The notes below the pieces were generated by a model. It was not told where the DNA came from. It worked only from the letters and a program-made list of their open reading frames with translations, and searched no databases. Made by a program: the position numbers and the translations under genes. Of a DNA stretch of 64,000 nt, positions 1-10,229 are shown one piece after another (the stretch's first letter is position 1; each line of letters starts with the position of its first letter). Source of the stretch: Nostoc sp. UHCC 0302 (GTDB lineage: Bacteria > Cyanobacteriota > Cyanobacteriia > Cyanobacteriales > Nostocaceae); assembly GCF_038096175.1 (NCBI RefSeq), contig NZ_CP151102.1:1-64000 (forward strand), given 5' to 3'.

Positions 1-797
1 TTGCAGGACAATCCACTAATTTTGAATTTCGTCGCTTGTTATCACTCAAACCAGTAACAGAAGCAATATCTGCTGGTGCTATAGATTTAGGTTTAGGAGG
101 GACACCAGTAGCGGCGATCGCATCTGGACAACCTATTCGTATAATTGCCTTAGTTGAGCGCAGCCCAAAAACCCATGCTTTGTTGGTTTTGCCTAACTCA
201 CCTATCAAAACAATTGCTGATTTAAAAGGTAAAAAACTCGGCAACCCATCTGGAAAGAGCTACTATTTTGCAGGGAAAGTTCTAGAACGCGCTGGTTTGA
301 AAGAGAATGATGTTAAGTGGGTGCAAATTGAGAATGATGCAGGTGGAGCTGCATTGTTATCAGGAGCGATCGATGTCTGGGGGACATGGGATCCATTTTA
401 CGCTAGTGCTGAAGTTGCAAAAGAAGTAGTACCCTTAGTTGATGGAGAAGGATACCAATTAAATTATGTGGCTTTATTTGGACGCATAGATTACATAGAA
501 AAAAACCCAGAGGCTGTACAAAAGTTTTTACAAGCCTATAAGCAGGCATTAACTTGGGCAAAAGACAACCGTCAAGCAGCAGTAAATATTTTGGTTAAAG
601 AAAACAAATTATCACCAGAAGCAGCTAGCTTAACTTTAGGTCGTCGAAACCTAATATTTGAACCTCCAAATGATGAGTATCGCCAAGAATTAATCAACCA
701 GTCCCAATTACTTACCCGTCTGGGACTAATTAAACAAAAGCCAAATTGGGATAGAGCGATTGATACAACATTGGCTAAAACTATTGCTGCTTCTTGA
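1..797 (+). CDS. ssuA: Aliphatic sulfonate ABC transporter substrate-binding protein (5' end outside window)
   Basis: Periplasmic substrate-binding protein of the SsuA/TauA/NrtA family that would deliver alkanesulfonates to an ABC importer. The reading frame is open from base 3, so the true start and signal peptide lie before the window; the TTG at 36 is internal. Visible family features are GAIDLGLGGTPVAAIASGQ, IADLKGKKLGNPSGKSYYF and GAIDVWGTWDPFYASAE, the last being the typical ligand-lobe signature. It stops with TGA at 795-797. It lies on the plus strand upstream of a sulfatase pair, while a second complete SsuA is at 11530-12618. That supports a sulfur-scavenging island. Family assignment is secure; substrate is inferred. 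Confidence 0.88.
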   Translation, partial: AGQSTNFEFRRLLSLKPVTEAISAGAIDLGLGGTPVAAIASGQPIRIIALVERSPKTHALLVLPNSPIKTIADLKGKKLGNPSGKSYYFAGKVLERAGLKENDVKWVQIENDAGGAALLSGAIDVWGTWDPFYASAEVAKEVVPLVDGEGYQLNYVALFGRIDYIEKNPEAVQKFLQAYKQALTWAKDNRQAAVNILVKENKLSPEAASLTLGRRNLIFEPPNDEYRQELINQSQLLTRLGLIKQKPNWDRAIDTTLAKTIAAS

Positions 798-812
798 TAT
801 CCGTACCACTGA

Positions 813-1018
813 CATCCTCCCAAGCTGATTGCAAGTAGTACGGCGTGGGCAACGAGCGCAACTCCTGCTACTTGCCCCAGTTTTACACAGTTGTGGTAAA
901 TCCCATCATTGAGGATTTCAAAGCCGAATTTCTCACATTCAACGAAAATCTGGGACATGATTTCGTTGTCAGTGATGTAAACTTCCTCTGGTAACTGCTC
1001 TTGTACTGGTAATGTGCC
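813..1018 (-). pseudogene. Possible gene remnant of unknown family
   Basis: On the minus strand a frame from 1018 downward reads as a plausible protein fragment (VYITDNEIMSQIFVECEKFG, then FEILNDGIYHNCVKLGQVAG). It is closed upstream by TAA at 1019-1021, and its lower part runs antisense to the end of the sulfonate-binding gene. No start codon with a ribosome binding site is apparent. I do not recognise the family. It is probably a decayed fragment, and the composition could also be chance. Confidence 0.25.
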
Positions 1019-1083
1019 TTACTAGTACTGCTGCTTGATGAAACTGCGGCATCTAGCAGCTGTGATGTCGCGGAAAATCTCAA

Positions 1084-1397
1084 CGTCGTTTACGAATCAG
1101 CTGTCAATTGTCAGGTTAAATCGTGACAGCCAACAAAATTCTTGACTTATTTTTGCTTAAGAGGTAGGTTATCAATATCTTAATTAAATACGGTAATTCT
1201 ATCGATATAAAGTAGAATACATATGAGTAAACTAAAGTTTTTGAAAATAGTTCATATTTAATAGTAATTTTTGATTAAGAATTGCTATATTTGCGCCTAT
1301 TAATAACTCCATTTATATTTATCAACTTTACCTGATAAATGTATTAGCAATATTTAGTCTGAATTTTAATTTCTTTTTATTAACAGTACACACCACT
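1084..1397. other. AT-rich intergenic region before the sulfatase pair
   Basis: No coding frame or repeat stands out. The stretch is strongly AT-rich and presumably carries the promoter of the formylglycine-generating enzyme and sulfatase unit. I could not pick a confident -10/-35 pair. Confidence 0.4.
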
Positions 1398-2420
1398 GTG
1401 TTAAGAAAAAGTTTTTTATTACTGTTATTGCTTATAGCAATAGTAATCACACTTATTACTCCCGCCTTTGCCACTAGCGTAAATCCCTGTCCCCCAGAAA
1501 TGGCAATGATTCCAGGTGGGATATTCACAATGGGGTCAGATAATTCTGGTTTCATAGAAGAACTTCCAGCTCAAGAGGTAAAAATTAATTCATTTTGTAT
1601 CGATAAGTATGAAGTAACAAATTCACAATTTGCAGAGTTTGTCAAAGCAACAGGTTATGTAACAGTTGCAGAGCGTCCTTTATCAAAGGAACTGTTTCCT
1701 GAATTATCAGATGAGCAGAGATTACCCGGTTCCTTAGTTTTTGCAATAGTACAACCAGGAGCAAAACAACTCAGTTGGTGGCATTGGCAGACTGGGGCGA
1801 ATTGGCGACATCCATTTGGAAGAAAAAGTGAGTTGGCGCAGCCCACCGCAGGTATCGCACATCAAGACAACTATCCAGTCGTTCATATTGCCTACGAAGA
1901 TGCTGTAGCTTACGCCCAATGGGCAGGAAAATCACTACCCACTGAAGCCCAGTGGGAACACGCCGCCCGTGGTGGGTTAAATGGTGCAACTTATGATTGG
2001 GGTGACCAGTATTCTGAGAAAAAAGCTAACACCTGGCAAGGAATCTTTCCCTTTTTCAATACCAAAAAAGATGGTTATACGGGTATTGCCCCCGTTGGCT
2101 CTTTCCCACCCAACGGTTATGGCCTTTATGACATGACAGGTAATGTTTGGGAATTAACATCCGATTGGTTTATGCCAGTACACAACCATAAAAACCACAG
2201 TATTAATCCTACAGGTACAGAACAAAGTTTTGACCCCAACAAACCCACCGAGAAAGCCCTACACGTCATTAAAGGTGGCTCTTATTTGTGTGCGCCTAAC
2301 TATTGCAGCCGCTTCCGTCCAGCTGCACGAGAATCTCAAGCGCCTGATACGGGAACCACTCATATCGGATTTCGCTTAGTGAAGAACCTGACGATAGAAA
2401 GGATGAAGAATGAAGTTTGA
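1398..2420 (+). CDS. Formylglycine-generating enzyme family protein (SUMF1/FGE type)
   Basis: Copper-dependent FGE oxidises the sulfatase active-site cysteine to formylglycine. The 340-residue protein starts at GTG and has an N-terminal hydrophobic signal or anchor (residues 6-26, ending TPAFA). The FGE-sulfatase fold follows, with [62 protein letters not shown] and IKGGSYLC...[12 protein letters not shown]. Cys298 and Cys303 fall at the positions of the two catalytic cysteines of human FGE, so it should be an active oxidase and not merely a structural relative. It overlaps the downstream arylsulfatase by 11 bases, which fits translational coupling of a modifier with its client. The signal sequence suggests modification outside the cytoplasm or at the membrane. 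Confidence 0.9.
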   Translation: MLRKSFLLLLLLIAIVITLITPAFATSVNPCPPEMAMIPGGIFTMGSDNSGFIEELPAQEVKINSFCIDKYEVTNSQFAEFVKATGYVTVAERPLSKELFPELSDEQRLPGSLVFAIVQPGAKQLSWWHWQTGANWRHPFGRKSELAQPTAGIAHQDNYPVVHIAYEDAVAYAQWAGKSLPTEAQWEHAARGGLNGATYDWGDQYSEKKANTWQGIFPFFNTKKDGYTGIAPVGSFPPNGYGLYDMTGNVWELTSDWFMPVHNHKNHSINPTGTEQSFDPNKPTEKALHVIKGGSYLCAPNYCSRFRPAARESQAPDTGTTHIGFRLVKNLTIERMKNEV

Positions 2421-4770
2421 ATTCAAGCACTGGAATTTGTTTCCAAAAATTGCCAAGGCGATCGTTTTATCTTTGCTCAGCACTTTGTTGATGGTCAATG
2501 GCCCCGCCCTAGCAGCTACATCTGAGGTTTTACCCTTGCCCTTGCCAGAGTTTAAGGGTAAAATCGGCCTCACCTACAAAGAATCACAACCAGACTTTCC
2601 CCAACCTATCACTGCCCCAGCCAAAGCACCCAACGTCTTGCTAGTAATTCTCGATGATGTGGGCTTTGGACAAGCCAGTACCTTTGGCGGCCCGGTAGAC
2701 ACTCCAAATTTGACGCACCTAGCCGAAAGAGGATTACGTTACAACCAATTTCACACCACAGCCCTGTGTTCGCCTACCAGGGCAGCTTTGTTAACTGGAC
2801 GCAACCACCATTCAGTCAATACAGGTGTAGTTGAGGAATTAGCTACAGGTTATCCTGGCTACACAACGATTTTGCCCAAGAGTGCTGCCACGGTTGCCGA
2901 AATACTGCGACAAAATGGCTATAACACAGCTGCTTTCGGTAAATGGCATAACACTCCAGACTATGAAACTAGTGCAGCCGGGCCTTTTGATCGCTGGCCT
3001 ACAGGATTGGGATTTGAGCACTTTTACGGCTTCCTTGGTGGTGATACTAACCAGTGGAGTCCGGCTTTAATAGAAAATACTAAACGTGTAGACAAACCCA
3101 ACAAGCCAGATTATCATCTGACTCCTGACTTAGTAGACCATGCGATCGCCTGGATTCGCAACCAACAATCCATTGCTCCAGAAAAACCCTTTTTCGGCTA
3201 TCTTGCCACCGGCGCTACCCATGCACCTCACCACGCCCCCAGAGAGTGGATTGATAAATACAAAGGCAAATTTGACCAAGGCTGGGATAAATTACGCGAA
3301 GAAAGCTTTGCTCGTCAAAAACAACTGGGTGTAATTCCTGCCAATGCCCAACTCACCCCCCGTCCCCAAGAACTGCCAGCGTGGGATTCCCTCTCAGCAG
3401 AACAGCAAAAACTCTATGCCCACATGGCCGAAGTATTTGCTGGATTTTTAGGTCATACAGATTATGAAGTAGGTAGGCTAATTAATGCCATTGACCAACT
3501 GGGTGAACTGGATAACACCTTAGTAATTTACGTTGTCGGAGATAACGGTGCTAGTGCAGAAGGCGGATTAACAGGTAGCGTCAACGAACTCCAAGTTTTC
3601 AATGGTGTACCTGAAAATCTGCAACAACTACTAGCTGCCTATGATGACTTGGGTAGCCCCAAAACATTCAACCATTTTCCTGCTGCTTGGGCATGGGCAG
3701 TTAACACTCCCTTCCAATGGACAAAGCAAATCGCCTCTCACTTTGGCGGCACTCGCAACCCCTTGGTAATTTCCTGGGGCGCAAATATTAAAGACCAAGG
3801 AGGCATCCGTAGCCAATTCCATCATGTCATTGACATTACCCCCACTATTTTAGAAGTAGCGGGAATTACTGTCCCGAAAGAAGTGAATGGTGTCAAGCAG
3901 CAACCAATTGAAGGCACTAGCCTTGCTTATACCTTTGGCCAAGCTGACGCTCTCTCCCATCGCCAAACCCAGTATTTCGAGATGCTGGGCAACCGAGCCA
4001 TTTACGATCGCGGTTGGGTAGCGGCGGCGCGTCATGGTCGCTTACCTTGGGAACGGCAAGTAAAAGGCAACTTTGATACAGATAAGTGGGAACTGTATAA
4101 CATTGCCGAAGATTTTAGCGAGGCGAATAATCTAGCCAAGGAAAACCCAGAGAAGCTAGAAAAACTGCAAAAGTTGTTTTTAAAAGAAGCCCAGAAGCAT
4201 AACGTCTTACCACTAGACGATCGCATTGTTGAAAGGTTTGATGTTAAAATTCGTCCCAGCCTCACCAGAGGACGCACAACATTCACCTACTATCCAGGTA
4301 CAGTTGGCATTCCCGAAGGTAGCGCTCCAAATCTCAAAAATCGTTCCTTCAGTATTACAGCTAATGTAGAAATTCCAGAAAATGGGGCAGAAGGTGTCCT
4401 GTTGACTCAAGGCGGCCGCTTTGCTGGTTGGAGTTTTTTCCTTGCGGATGGCAAGCCTACCTACGCCTATAACTATACCAATACAGCCCACTACATCATC
4501 CAATCAAGAGAAAAATTGCTTCCGGGTAAATCTACAATCCGGTTCAACTTTGATTATGACGGTGGTGTAGGTGCAGGTGGCATCGGCAAACTATTCATCA
4601 ATGACCAGCAGGTAGCAGAGGGTCGAGTTGATAAAACCATCGCTTACCGTTTAGCCCTAGACGAAACCTTTGATGTTGGGAGAGACACAGGTACTCCCGT
4701 TGTTGACACCTATCAAGCACCGTTTGCCTTCACTGGTAACTTACAACAAGTCAGCCTGGAGTTGAAGTAA
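2410..4770 (+). CDS. Arylsulfatase, type I (formylglycine-dependent)
   Basis: Hydrolyses sulfate esters to free sulfate. The 786-residue protein begins with a signal peptide (hydrophobic segment about residues 15-36, [10 protein letters not shown]-like cleavage region). Metal ligands Asp82-Asp83 sit in VILDDVGFG. The sulfatase signature C-S-P-T-R is at residues 120-124, with Cys120 the residue converted to formylglycine, followed by [11 protein letters not shown]. Later metal-site residues are in [12 protein letters not shown]. The C-terminal roughly 150 residues form the beta-rich extension seen in large bacterial arylsulfatases. The start ATG lies inside the FGE gene (11-base overlap), which fixes the start and couples expression. 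The presence of its own FGE next door argues that it is matured locally. Confidence 0.93.
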   Translation: MKFEFKHWNLFPKIAKAIVLSLLSTLLMVNGPALAATSEVLPLPLPEFKGKIGLTYKESQPDFPQPITAPAKAPNVLLVILDDVGFGQASTFGGPVDTPNLTHLAERGLRYNQFHTTALCSPTRAALLTGRNHHSVNTGVVEELATGYPGYTTILPKSAATVAEILRQNGYNTAAFGKWHNTPDYETSAAGPFDRWPTGLGFEHFYGFLGGDTNQWSPALIENTKRVDKPNKPDYHLTPDLVDHAIAWIRNQQSIAPEKPFFGYLATGATHAPHHAPREWIDKYKGKFDQGWDKLREESFARQKQLGVIPANAQLTPRPQELPAWDSLSAEQQKLYAHMAEVFAGFLGHTDYEVGRLINAIDQLGELDNTLVIYVVGDNGASAEGGLTGSVNELQVFNGVPENLQQLLAAYDDLGSPKTFNHFPAAWAWAVNTPFQWTKQIASHFGGTRNPLVISWGANIKDQGGIRSQFHHVIDITPTILEVAGITVPKEVNGVKQQPIEGTSLAYTFGQADALSHRQTQYFEMLGNRAIYDRGWVAAARHGRLPWERQVKGNFDTDKWELYNIAEDFSEANNLAKENPEKLEKLQKLFLKEAQKHNVLPLDDRIVERFDVKIRPSLTRGRTTFTYYPGTVGIPEGSAPNLKNRSFSITANVEIPENGAEGVLLTQGGRFAGWSFFLADGKPTYAYNYTNTAHYIIQSREKLLPGKSTIRFNFDYDGGVGAGGIGKLFINDQQVAEGRVDKTIAYRLALDETFDVGRDTGTPVVDTYQAPFAFTGNLQQVSLELK

Positions 4771-5077
4771 TCAAGAATAAAGCATGGTGAGACAGCGCTA
4801 CGGGAGAGGAGCTACTGCGTTGAACGGATTTCCCGGCTTATACCCTACGGGAAAGCAAGCTACGCCTTAGCGCTTTCCCTTAGCAGGCGACTGCGTTCGC
4901 GGAGCGTGTGCTTTGCGCTTACCTCAAGGGGGCATAGAAATGAGGAAGCGGAGGAAGTTGCAGGAAAAAAACTCTTAAATCCTCACTCAGTTTTCCAATG
5001 CCCAATGACGGCAGTTTGCACAACTTTAACAACCAGTAATGCACTGCCTGCCCAATTCCCAATAACCCTGATAAATT
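4771..5077. repeat. GC-rich palindromic repeat patch in intergenic DNA
   Basis: Bases about 4795-4935 carry stacked short palindromes of the Nostocales type (CTACGGGAG, GCGTTCGCGGAGCG, TACCCTACGGGAAAG) in contrast to the AT-rich surroundings. No gene is seen. The repeat vocabulary recurs at 11420-11515, 16491-16545, 23401-23660, 38990-39240 and inside the gene at 61032. Confidence 0.6.
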
Positions 5078-5950
5078 ATGAATGAAATATTAGTAATAAT
5101 CGACAAACTTGCATTATTCACATTTATTGTGTTCACTATGTTAGGTGCAGGTTTAAGCCTAACAATACAACAAATTTGGGAACCACTCCGCAGCCCCAGG
5201 CTTGTCATCTTGTCTTTGCTAACAAATTTTGTATTGGTGCCAGTTTTTGTCTATTTGCTGGTACAAATAGTGCCTCTGAGTGAAGGACTTAAAGATGGTT
5301 TACTCATCATGGCGGTTGCATCAGGCCCGCCAGCTTTGCCTAAACTTGCTCAAATAGTTAAGGGTAATATAGCCTTTTCTGTAGGATTAATGATATTGCT
5401 GATGCTTGGCACTATTTTTTATATGCCAATGGTACTGCCCTTAGTGGTGCAAGGTGTGCAAATTAACTCTTGGGATATTGCAAAACCCTTGTTAATGATG
5501 ATGGTCATTCCCTTAGTAATTGGACTATCCATCAAAAACCAATTTGCAGCGATCGTTCCGACTATTCAGCCTATTTTATCCAAATTATCTAATGCAGGAT
5601 TACTTTTAGGGTTGGCAGTCAGATTAATAATTCACACCACCGACATTATCGGTTTGTTACAAACAGGTGCAATCTTTGTTTGTGCGGTATTTATTGTCTT
5701 TTCCTTTAGTGTTGGTTATCTTTTAGGTGGGCCTAGTATTGACACTCAAAGAGTGCTAGGAGTCGGAACAGCCCAACGCAATTTTGCAGCAGCATTATTA
5801 GTAGGTACAAGTAATTTTGACGATCCCAGTGTGGTAAGCATTATCATGGTGACGAGTATTTTAATGATGATCGTAGTTCTAATCGCGGGGCCAAAGTTTA
5901 TAGAACTAAACCAAGGAACGGGTGTAGAGATAGAGCAAGTAGAAGGTTGA
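5078..5950 (+). CDS. BASS-family (bile acid:sodium symporter-like) transporter
   Basis: Integral membrane secondary transporter of the bile acid:Na+ symporter superfamily, 290 residues with about nine to ten hydrophobic helices. Family-like features are the first helix (FIVFTMLGAGLSL), the MAVASGPPALPKLAQIVKGN segment and the late GVGTAQRNFAAALLVGTSNF segment that resembles the sodium-site helix region. It follows the arylsulfatase on the same strand after a 307-base repeat-bearing gap, so it may have its own promoter. Cyanobacterial relatives move organic anions or inorganic anions such as bicarbonate. A role in moving a sulfur-containing anion is an inference from neighbours only. Confidence 0.8.
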   Translation: MNEILVIIDKLALFTFIVFTMLGAGLSLTIQQIWEPLRSPRLVILSLLTNFVLVPVFVYLLVQIVPLSEGLKDGLLIMAVASGPPALPKLAQIVKGNIAFSVGLMILLMLGTIFYMPMVLPLVVQGVQINSWDIAKPLLMMMVIPLVIGLSIKNQFAAIVPTIQPILSKLSNAGLLLGLAVRLIIHTTDIIGLLQTGAIFVCAVFIVFSFSVGYLLGGPSIDTQRVLGVGTAQRNFAAALLVGTSNFDDPSVVSIIMVTSILMMIVVLIAGPKFIELNQGTGVEIEQVEG

Positions 5951-6238
5951 AATTCTCCTGACTGCAAAAATATCGCTTTCGCTTATTTTGACGAAAAGTC
6001 AGGAGTTTGTTTAATATCCTGCTTGCTAATTGACTACATTTCATCAAGGCTGATCGGCTTGGTAACGCTTTAGATTATCGAGAAACAAAGCGGCAATGCG
6101 TTCTTTAAATGCTGGAGAAATTGCAGAAATATAAAGTGTAATCAAGAGATTAGGTAATGATCATAGAGGACTTTCTGGCGGTAAATGTAGATAATTAAGT
6201 ATCATGAAGTTTATAAAATAATTTCATTTTCGCCTGTT

Positions 6239-8524
6239 CTAAATATACATAGCAAAGTAATCATTGTAAATTTCTGTATTAGTCATAACTGTGAGTTCTA
6301 TTTGTTTGTGTTCTTCATCTGTTACCGAATTCGTAATAGTGTCTAAGCTTCCTTGAGGGATAAAATCTCCACAGTATTCATTCGCAGGTACTGTTGCATT
6401 CATCTTCTGAGGATAACTCAATTTAAGATTGTTCATGATTGTAATGAATTGGCTGCGACTGCGATCGCTAAATCTGGGATTAAGCCGCTTTTCTTCGCCA
6501 ATGGTAGAAACAGTGCGTCCTTTATAGTCATGGGCAGGATATACCAAGGTATCATCTGGCAAGGTAAATAAGCGTTGTGTTACCACATCGTATAAAGTTC
6601 CAGGATCACCTCCCTGAAAATCTGTGCGTCCACAACCACGAATAAATAAGGCATCACCAGTTAACAAATGGGTTTTGTTCACCAAATATGCTATGTGACT
6701 GGCGCTGTGTCCTGGTGTGAAAATTGTTTCGATGATTACCGACCCTACCTTTAGAATTTCGCCACCGACAAGGGAGCGATCGGCTTTTGTCACAACAGTA
6801 TTTTTGGGAACAATCACCTGAGCGCCTGTTTTTTGCCTGAGTTTGCCTGCCCCTGTAATGTGATCGGCATGAAGGTGAGTTTCTAGACAGTAGCGTAGCT
6901 TTAATCCCAATTCATCCAATGATTCCAAATCGCGATCAACTTGCTCTAATACAGGATCAACTAGAACAGCATCTCCTGTGTGCTGATCGCCTATTAAGTA
7001 AGTATAACTACTCGTTGCAGTGTCAAAAAATTGCCGAAATAGGAAAGTTGACTGCGGGATCTCTGCACTGCCATCACTTAACAAAGGCATCGTCGGAATA
7101 CTCCGCACACGCACTGGTAGCGACTGCAACAACGCCTTAGATAATTCCTGTGCCTGTCCCCGTAATTCTGGTACAGCGATAGTTTCCCACAAGTCGCCCT
7201 TGCGCGGGGTTCCCAAGGTATAAAGCAGCATCGAAACGTTACCGTCTACTGCATATAAAGCACCGTGGGTATCTGTATCTAATCCTAAACCGATGGCATT
7301 AGGGCGAATTAATTTTTGCGATCGCAAATCAGTAATCAAAGGATGAGGTGATCGGCGATAATCTGCTGCTACCCCTGTACAATTCACCACTCTTTGAACG
7401 TGCAAGATATTATTAGTTTGGCTTTTGCGCTGGCACACGGTCACTGCCACACCGTCCGGCAAAGCTTGATATTCTCGAATTCGTCCGGCGGCAATGGTGA
7501 GTTGACCAGAATCCAGCATTTGGGTTACAACATCGGCCACTTTTGGGGCAATACGGTGACGATGCACATCCCAATAGGGTGTCAGATGACGCAAAAAACG
7601 CTGCTGTTCCTCGGTCGGTAGTTTTTGCCAGATTTTCTGATTCATCGGACGCAGAGAATCAATTACTGCTCGCCAGTCGTAGCCTTGGGTAGCCGCAACT
7701 TCCACCTCGGCACGCAGCCGACGTAACCAGGAGCGCACACTCTTTGGTGAATTTTCTAGCGTCAAGAAGCAGGGATAAGGTTGAGCCGCTTGATGTTTGA
7801 GGGGAAATAATCCCCGTCGGGACACAGCATAAATTTTACCCCGATGTTGGCGATCGCTCAGAGATAAAACCATATCCACCATCGTCAGTCCTGTACCAAT
7901 TAGCAACACAGGCGCATCAGCATCAAGCTCTGCTAGGGCATCGGCTGACCAAGCATTCCGTAGATAATCATCATTATTGTTGGCGTTTTGTATGGCGGGG
8001 GGTACAGAAGGTGAATTCCCCAATGCCAACACAACTTTGTCTGCGGCAAAACAGCGACCACTACGTAGAGAAATCATTGCGCCTTTTTCTTCAGGCTGTA
8101 CTCCTACCACTTCATCGGTCAAGCGTTCTAGTCGCACATCACTAGGTGCTGTGGCTTCTGCTTCTGCTAAAACCGATTGAATGTATAAACCATAAACCTT
8201 ACGAGGTATGAAGGTACTGGCATTGACTTCTTCTGAAAAAAATGCTGTTAACTCATCGCGGTTGTGCTGAAGCCAACGTAACAAATGCCCTGGATCGTGG
8301 GCAAATGCACTCATGTTGCCTGCCGATACATTCAGCAAATGACAGTTGGTATCTGTGCTGTAGGCAATTCCCTTGCCGATTTGCTCGCTGCGCTCAATCA
8401 GTTTAATGGTGAGGGGTTGGCTGGCAGTTTTCAATAGGTGGGTAGCGACTAGAGAACCACTAAAACCTCCGCCAACAATAGCGATCGTGGTTGGAGTATG
8501 GGCAGTTAAAAAACTAGGATTCAT
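6239..8524 (-). CDS. Fusion of FAD/NAD(P)-binding protein with ETHE1-like persulfide dioxygenase
   Basis: Two enzymes in one 761-residue chain. Residues 1-455 are a flavoprotein of the NAD_binding_9 type (IAIVGGGFSGS at 14-24, TGTGLTMVDMVL-like second dinucleotide site near 208-220). Residues 490-740 match persulfide dioxygenase: THLHADH at 549-555, TPGHSASH with His606, LTGDALFIRGCGRTDF with Asp624, and YPAHDY with His665. Iron ligands by analogy with ETHE1 are His550, His606 and Asp624. ETHE1 converts glutathione persulfide to sulfite and glutathione. The gene starts 7 bases after ssuB ends, so it is the last cistron of the ssu operon. Oxidising sulfane sulfur, or coupling it to the flavoprotein, would fit sulfonate catabolism. 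The exact partner reaction of the N-terminal half is unknown. Confidence 0.9.
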   Translation of the reverse strand: MNPSFLTAHTPTTIAIVGGGFSGSLVATHLLKTASQPLTIKLIERSEQIGKGIAYSTDTNCHLLNVSAGNMSAFAHDPGHLLRWLQHNRDELTAFFSEEVNASTFIPRKVYGLYIQSVLAEAEATAPSDVRLERLTDEVVGVQPEEKGAMISLRSGRCFAADKVVLALGNSPSVPPAIQNANNNDDYLRNAWSADALAELDADAPVLLIGTGLTMVDMVLSLSDRQHRGKIYAVSRRGLFPLKHQAAQPYPCFLTLENSPKSVRSWLRRLRAEVEVAATQGYDWRAVIDSLRPMNQKIWQKLPTEEQQRFLRHLTPYWDVHRHRIAPKVADVVTQMLDSGQLTIAAGRIREYQALPDGVAVTVCQRKSQTNNILHVQRVVNCTGVAADYRRSPHPLITDLRSQKLIRPNAIGLGLDTDTHGALYAVDGNVSMLLYTLGTPRKGDLWETIAVPELRGQAQELSKALLQSLPVRVRSIPTMPLLSDGSAEIPQSTFLFRQFFDTATSSYTYLIGDQHTGDAVLVDPVLEQVDRDLESLDELGLKLRYCLETHLHADHITGAGKLRQKTGAQVIVPKNTVVTKADRSLVGGEILKVGSVIIETIFTPGHSASHIAYLVNKTHLLTGDALFIRGCGRTDFQGGDPGTLYDVVTQRLFTLPDDTLVYPAHDYKGRTVSTIGEEKRLNPRFSDRSRSQFITIMNNLKLSYPQKMNATVPANEYCGDFIPQGSLDTITNSVTDEEHKQIELTVMTNTEIYNDYFAMYI

Positions 8525-8531
8525 GGCGGTC

Positions 8532-9314
8532 TTAGGTGTGTACTAACTGTTGAACTTTTTCTCCTTCTCCATTAATTAGACCTGCTTCATCACCCATAAC
8601 CCGCTCTAAGATTTCTTCTGCCAGAGCGATAAATTCTGGGTCTTTGCGTTTGCGAGGACGTAGTAGTGATATGCGCTGATCCATTGTGACTCTACCATCT
8701 TCAATGAGTATTATGCGATCAGCTAGCGTTACCGCTTCATCCACATCATGAGTAATTAAAAACGCCGAAAATTTTTGTTCCTGCCAGATTTTTTCAATTA
8801 GTCGCTGCATCTCAATGCGAGTCATAGCATCCAAAGCACCAAGCGGTTCATCTAACATTAATAAGCGCGGCTCTCTGACTAAAGCCCTAGCGAGTGCCAC
8901 TCGCTGCTTTTGTCCTCCTGAAAGAACGGTCGGCCAATCCTTAGCTTTTTCTTTTAAACCTACTTGCTCTAATGCCTTCTCTGCCTTTTGCCGCCAGTCT
9001 TTTTTGTTCAATCCTAATCCCACGTTTCCTAGAACATTCTCCCACGGCAAGAGGCGGGCATTTTGGAACATTGTTCGCGCATTGCGATTACGCCCGCGCA
9101 GTGGTTGCCCGTCGATTAAAACTCCACCATCACTGGGATGTTCAAACCCAGCTATCATCCGCAGAAGTGTGCTTTTACCGCCACCACTGCGTCCAACGAT
9201 CGCAATAAACTCTCCTGGTACTATCTCTAAATCAAGACTCTGCAATACCTGATTACTACCATAGGTCTTTGTCAGACCCATCACTTTTACCTCTGCGCCT
9301 TGTAGAAGTACCAT
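8532..9314 (-). CDS. ssuB: Aliphatic sulfonate ABC transporter ATP-binding protein
   Basis: Energises alkanesulfonate import. All ABC motifs are visible: Walker A GRSGGGKST, Q-loop region TMFQNARLLPWENVLGNVGL, signature LSGGQKQRVALARAL, Walker B LLMLDEPLGALD and H-loop LITHDVDEAVTLADRI. LLPWENVLGNV is characteristic of the SsuB/TauB group. A GTG at 9320 is possible, but the GAGG Shine-Dalgarno is only 3 bases from it and 9 bases from the ATG at 9314, so I take the ATG. It sits between the permease gene and the persulfide dioxygenase fusion in the minus-strand operon. Confidence 0.93.
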   Translation of the reverse strand: MVLLQGAEVKVMGLTKTYGSNQVLQSLDLEIVPGEFIAIVGRSGGGKSTLLRMIAGFEHPSDGGVLIDGQPLRGRNRNARTMFQNARLLPWENVLGNVGLGLNKKDWRQKAEKALEQVGLKEKAKDWPTVLSGGQKQRVALARALVREPRLLMLDEPLGALDAMTRIEMQRLIEKIWQEQKFSAFLITHDVDEAVTLADRIILIEDGRVTMDQRISLLRPRKRKDPEFIALAEEILERVMGDEAGLINGEGEKVQQLVHT

Positions 9315-9443
9315 CTTCACAAACCTCTTTAAAAACTACAACAGAATTTTGAAAATAACTAGCTGTTATGCTCTGGGTACACCAGGAAGCAGGAAAATTA
9401 AAGTTTTCCTTCAAACCTTCTATTTAAAAAAGGCAGATAAACT

Positions 9444-10229
9444 TTAGGCAGCTTGGTAATTAGAGTCCCACCTTAACCATTTTTTTTCTAAAGCTTTGGC
9501 AGCGACATCTGCTAACTTGCCCAACAAAGCATAAAGCAAAATGCTCAAGACAACGACATCGGTTTGCATAAACTCACGAGCGTTCATTGCCATATACCCA
9601 ATGCCAGAGTCAAGTGTGATTGTTTCAGCAACAATCAAGGTTAGCCACATAATTCCCAAGGCATAACGCAAACCAACGATAATCGAACCCAATGCGCCTG
9701 GGAAAATGACTCGCTTAAATAAAGACCAGCCATGCAAGCCGTAGGATTTCGCCATTTCAATCAGTTCTGGATCGACCGTGCGAACTCCATGAAAGGTATT
9801 GAGATAGATCGGAAAGAACACTCCCAATGCCACAAGGAAAATCTTAGCTTCTTCGCCAATGCCAAACCACAGAATTACAAGTGGAATTAACGCTAAGTGA
9901 GGAATATTCCGAATCATCTGCACTGAAGTGTCCAAATACTCTTCTGCTGGACGAGCCAATCCATTCAGTAATCCTAAACCAAACCCAATACTACCTCCCA
10001 GCAAAAATCCGATCACAGCTCGGATTGTACTGATAATCAAGTTTCGCCATAGTTCCCCAGAACGGGCTAAACGAATTCCTGCAAGTATTACATCAGAAGG
10101 CGCAGGCAATACTCTTGTAGAAAGCCAACCGGATTTCACCAGTATTTGCCAAAGAATAATTAGAACAATCGGCACAATCCAAGGTTTTAGCTGCCGAAAC
10201 CCTAGTTGAGAAAATCGGCTTTTTTTCAT
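9444..10229 (-). CDS. ssuC: Aliphatic sulfonate ABC transporter permease
   Basis: Inner-membrane permease, 261 residues with six predicted helices. The conserved cytoplasmic EAA-type loop is in [40 protein letters not shown] (read in parts), the coupling segment to SsuB, and [19 protein letters not shown] follows. The ATG has a GGAG Shine-Dalgarno 8 bases upstream and overlaps the ssuD stop by 4 bases (ATGA), so the two are translationally coupled. Confidence 0.93.
   Translation of the reverse strand: MKKSRFSQLGFRQLKPWIVPIVLIILWQILVKSGWLSTRVLPAPSDVILAGIRLARSGELWRNLIISTIRAVIGFLLGGSIGFGLGLLNGLARPAEEYLDTSVQMIRNIPHLALIPLVILWFGIGEEAKIFLVALGVFFPIYLNTFHGVRTVDPELIEMAKSYGLHGWSLFKRVIFPGALGSIIVGLRYALGIMWLTLIVAETITLDSGIGYMAMNAREFMQTDVVVLSILLYALLGKLADVAAKALEKKWLRWDSNYQAA

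Noticed and set aside
8815-9252. 145-residue plus-strand frame antisense to ssuB
   Set aside because: Shadow of a gene whose ABC motifs are all present on the other strand.
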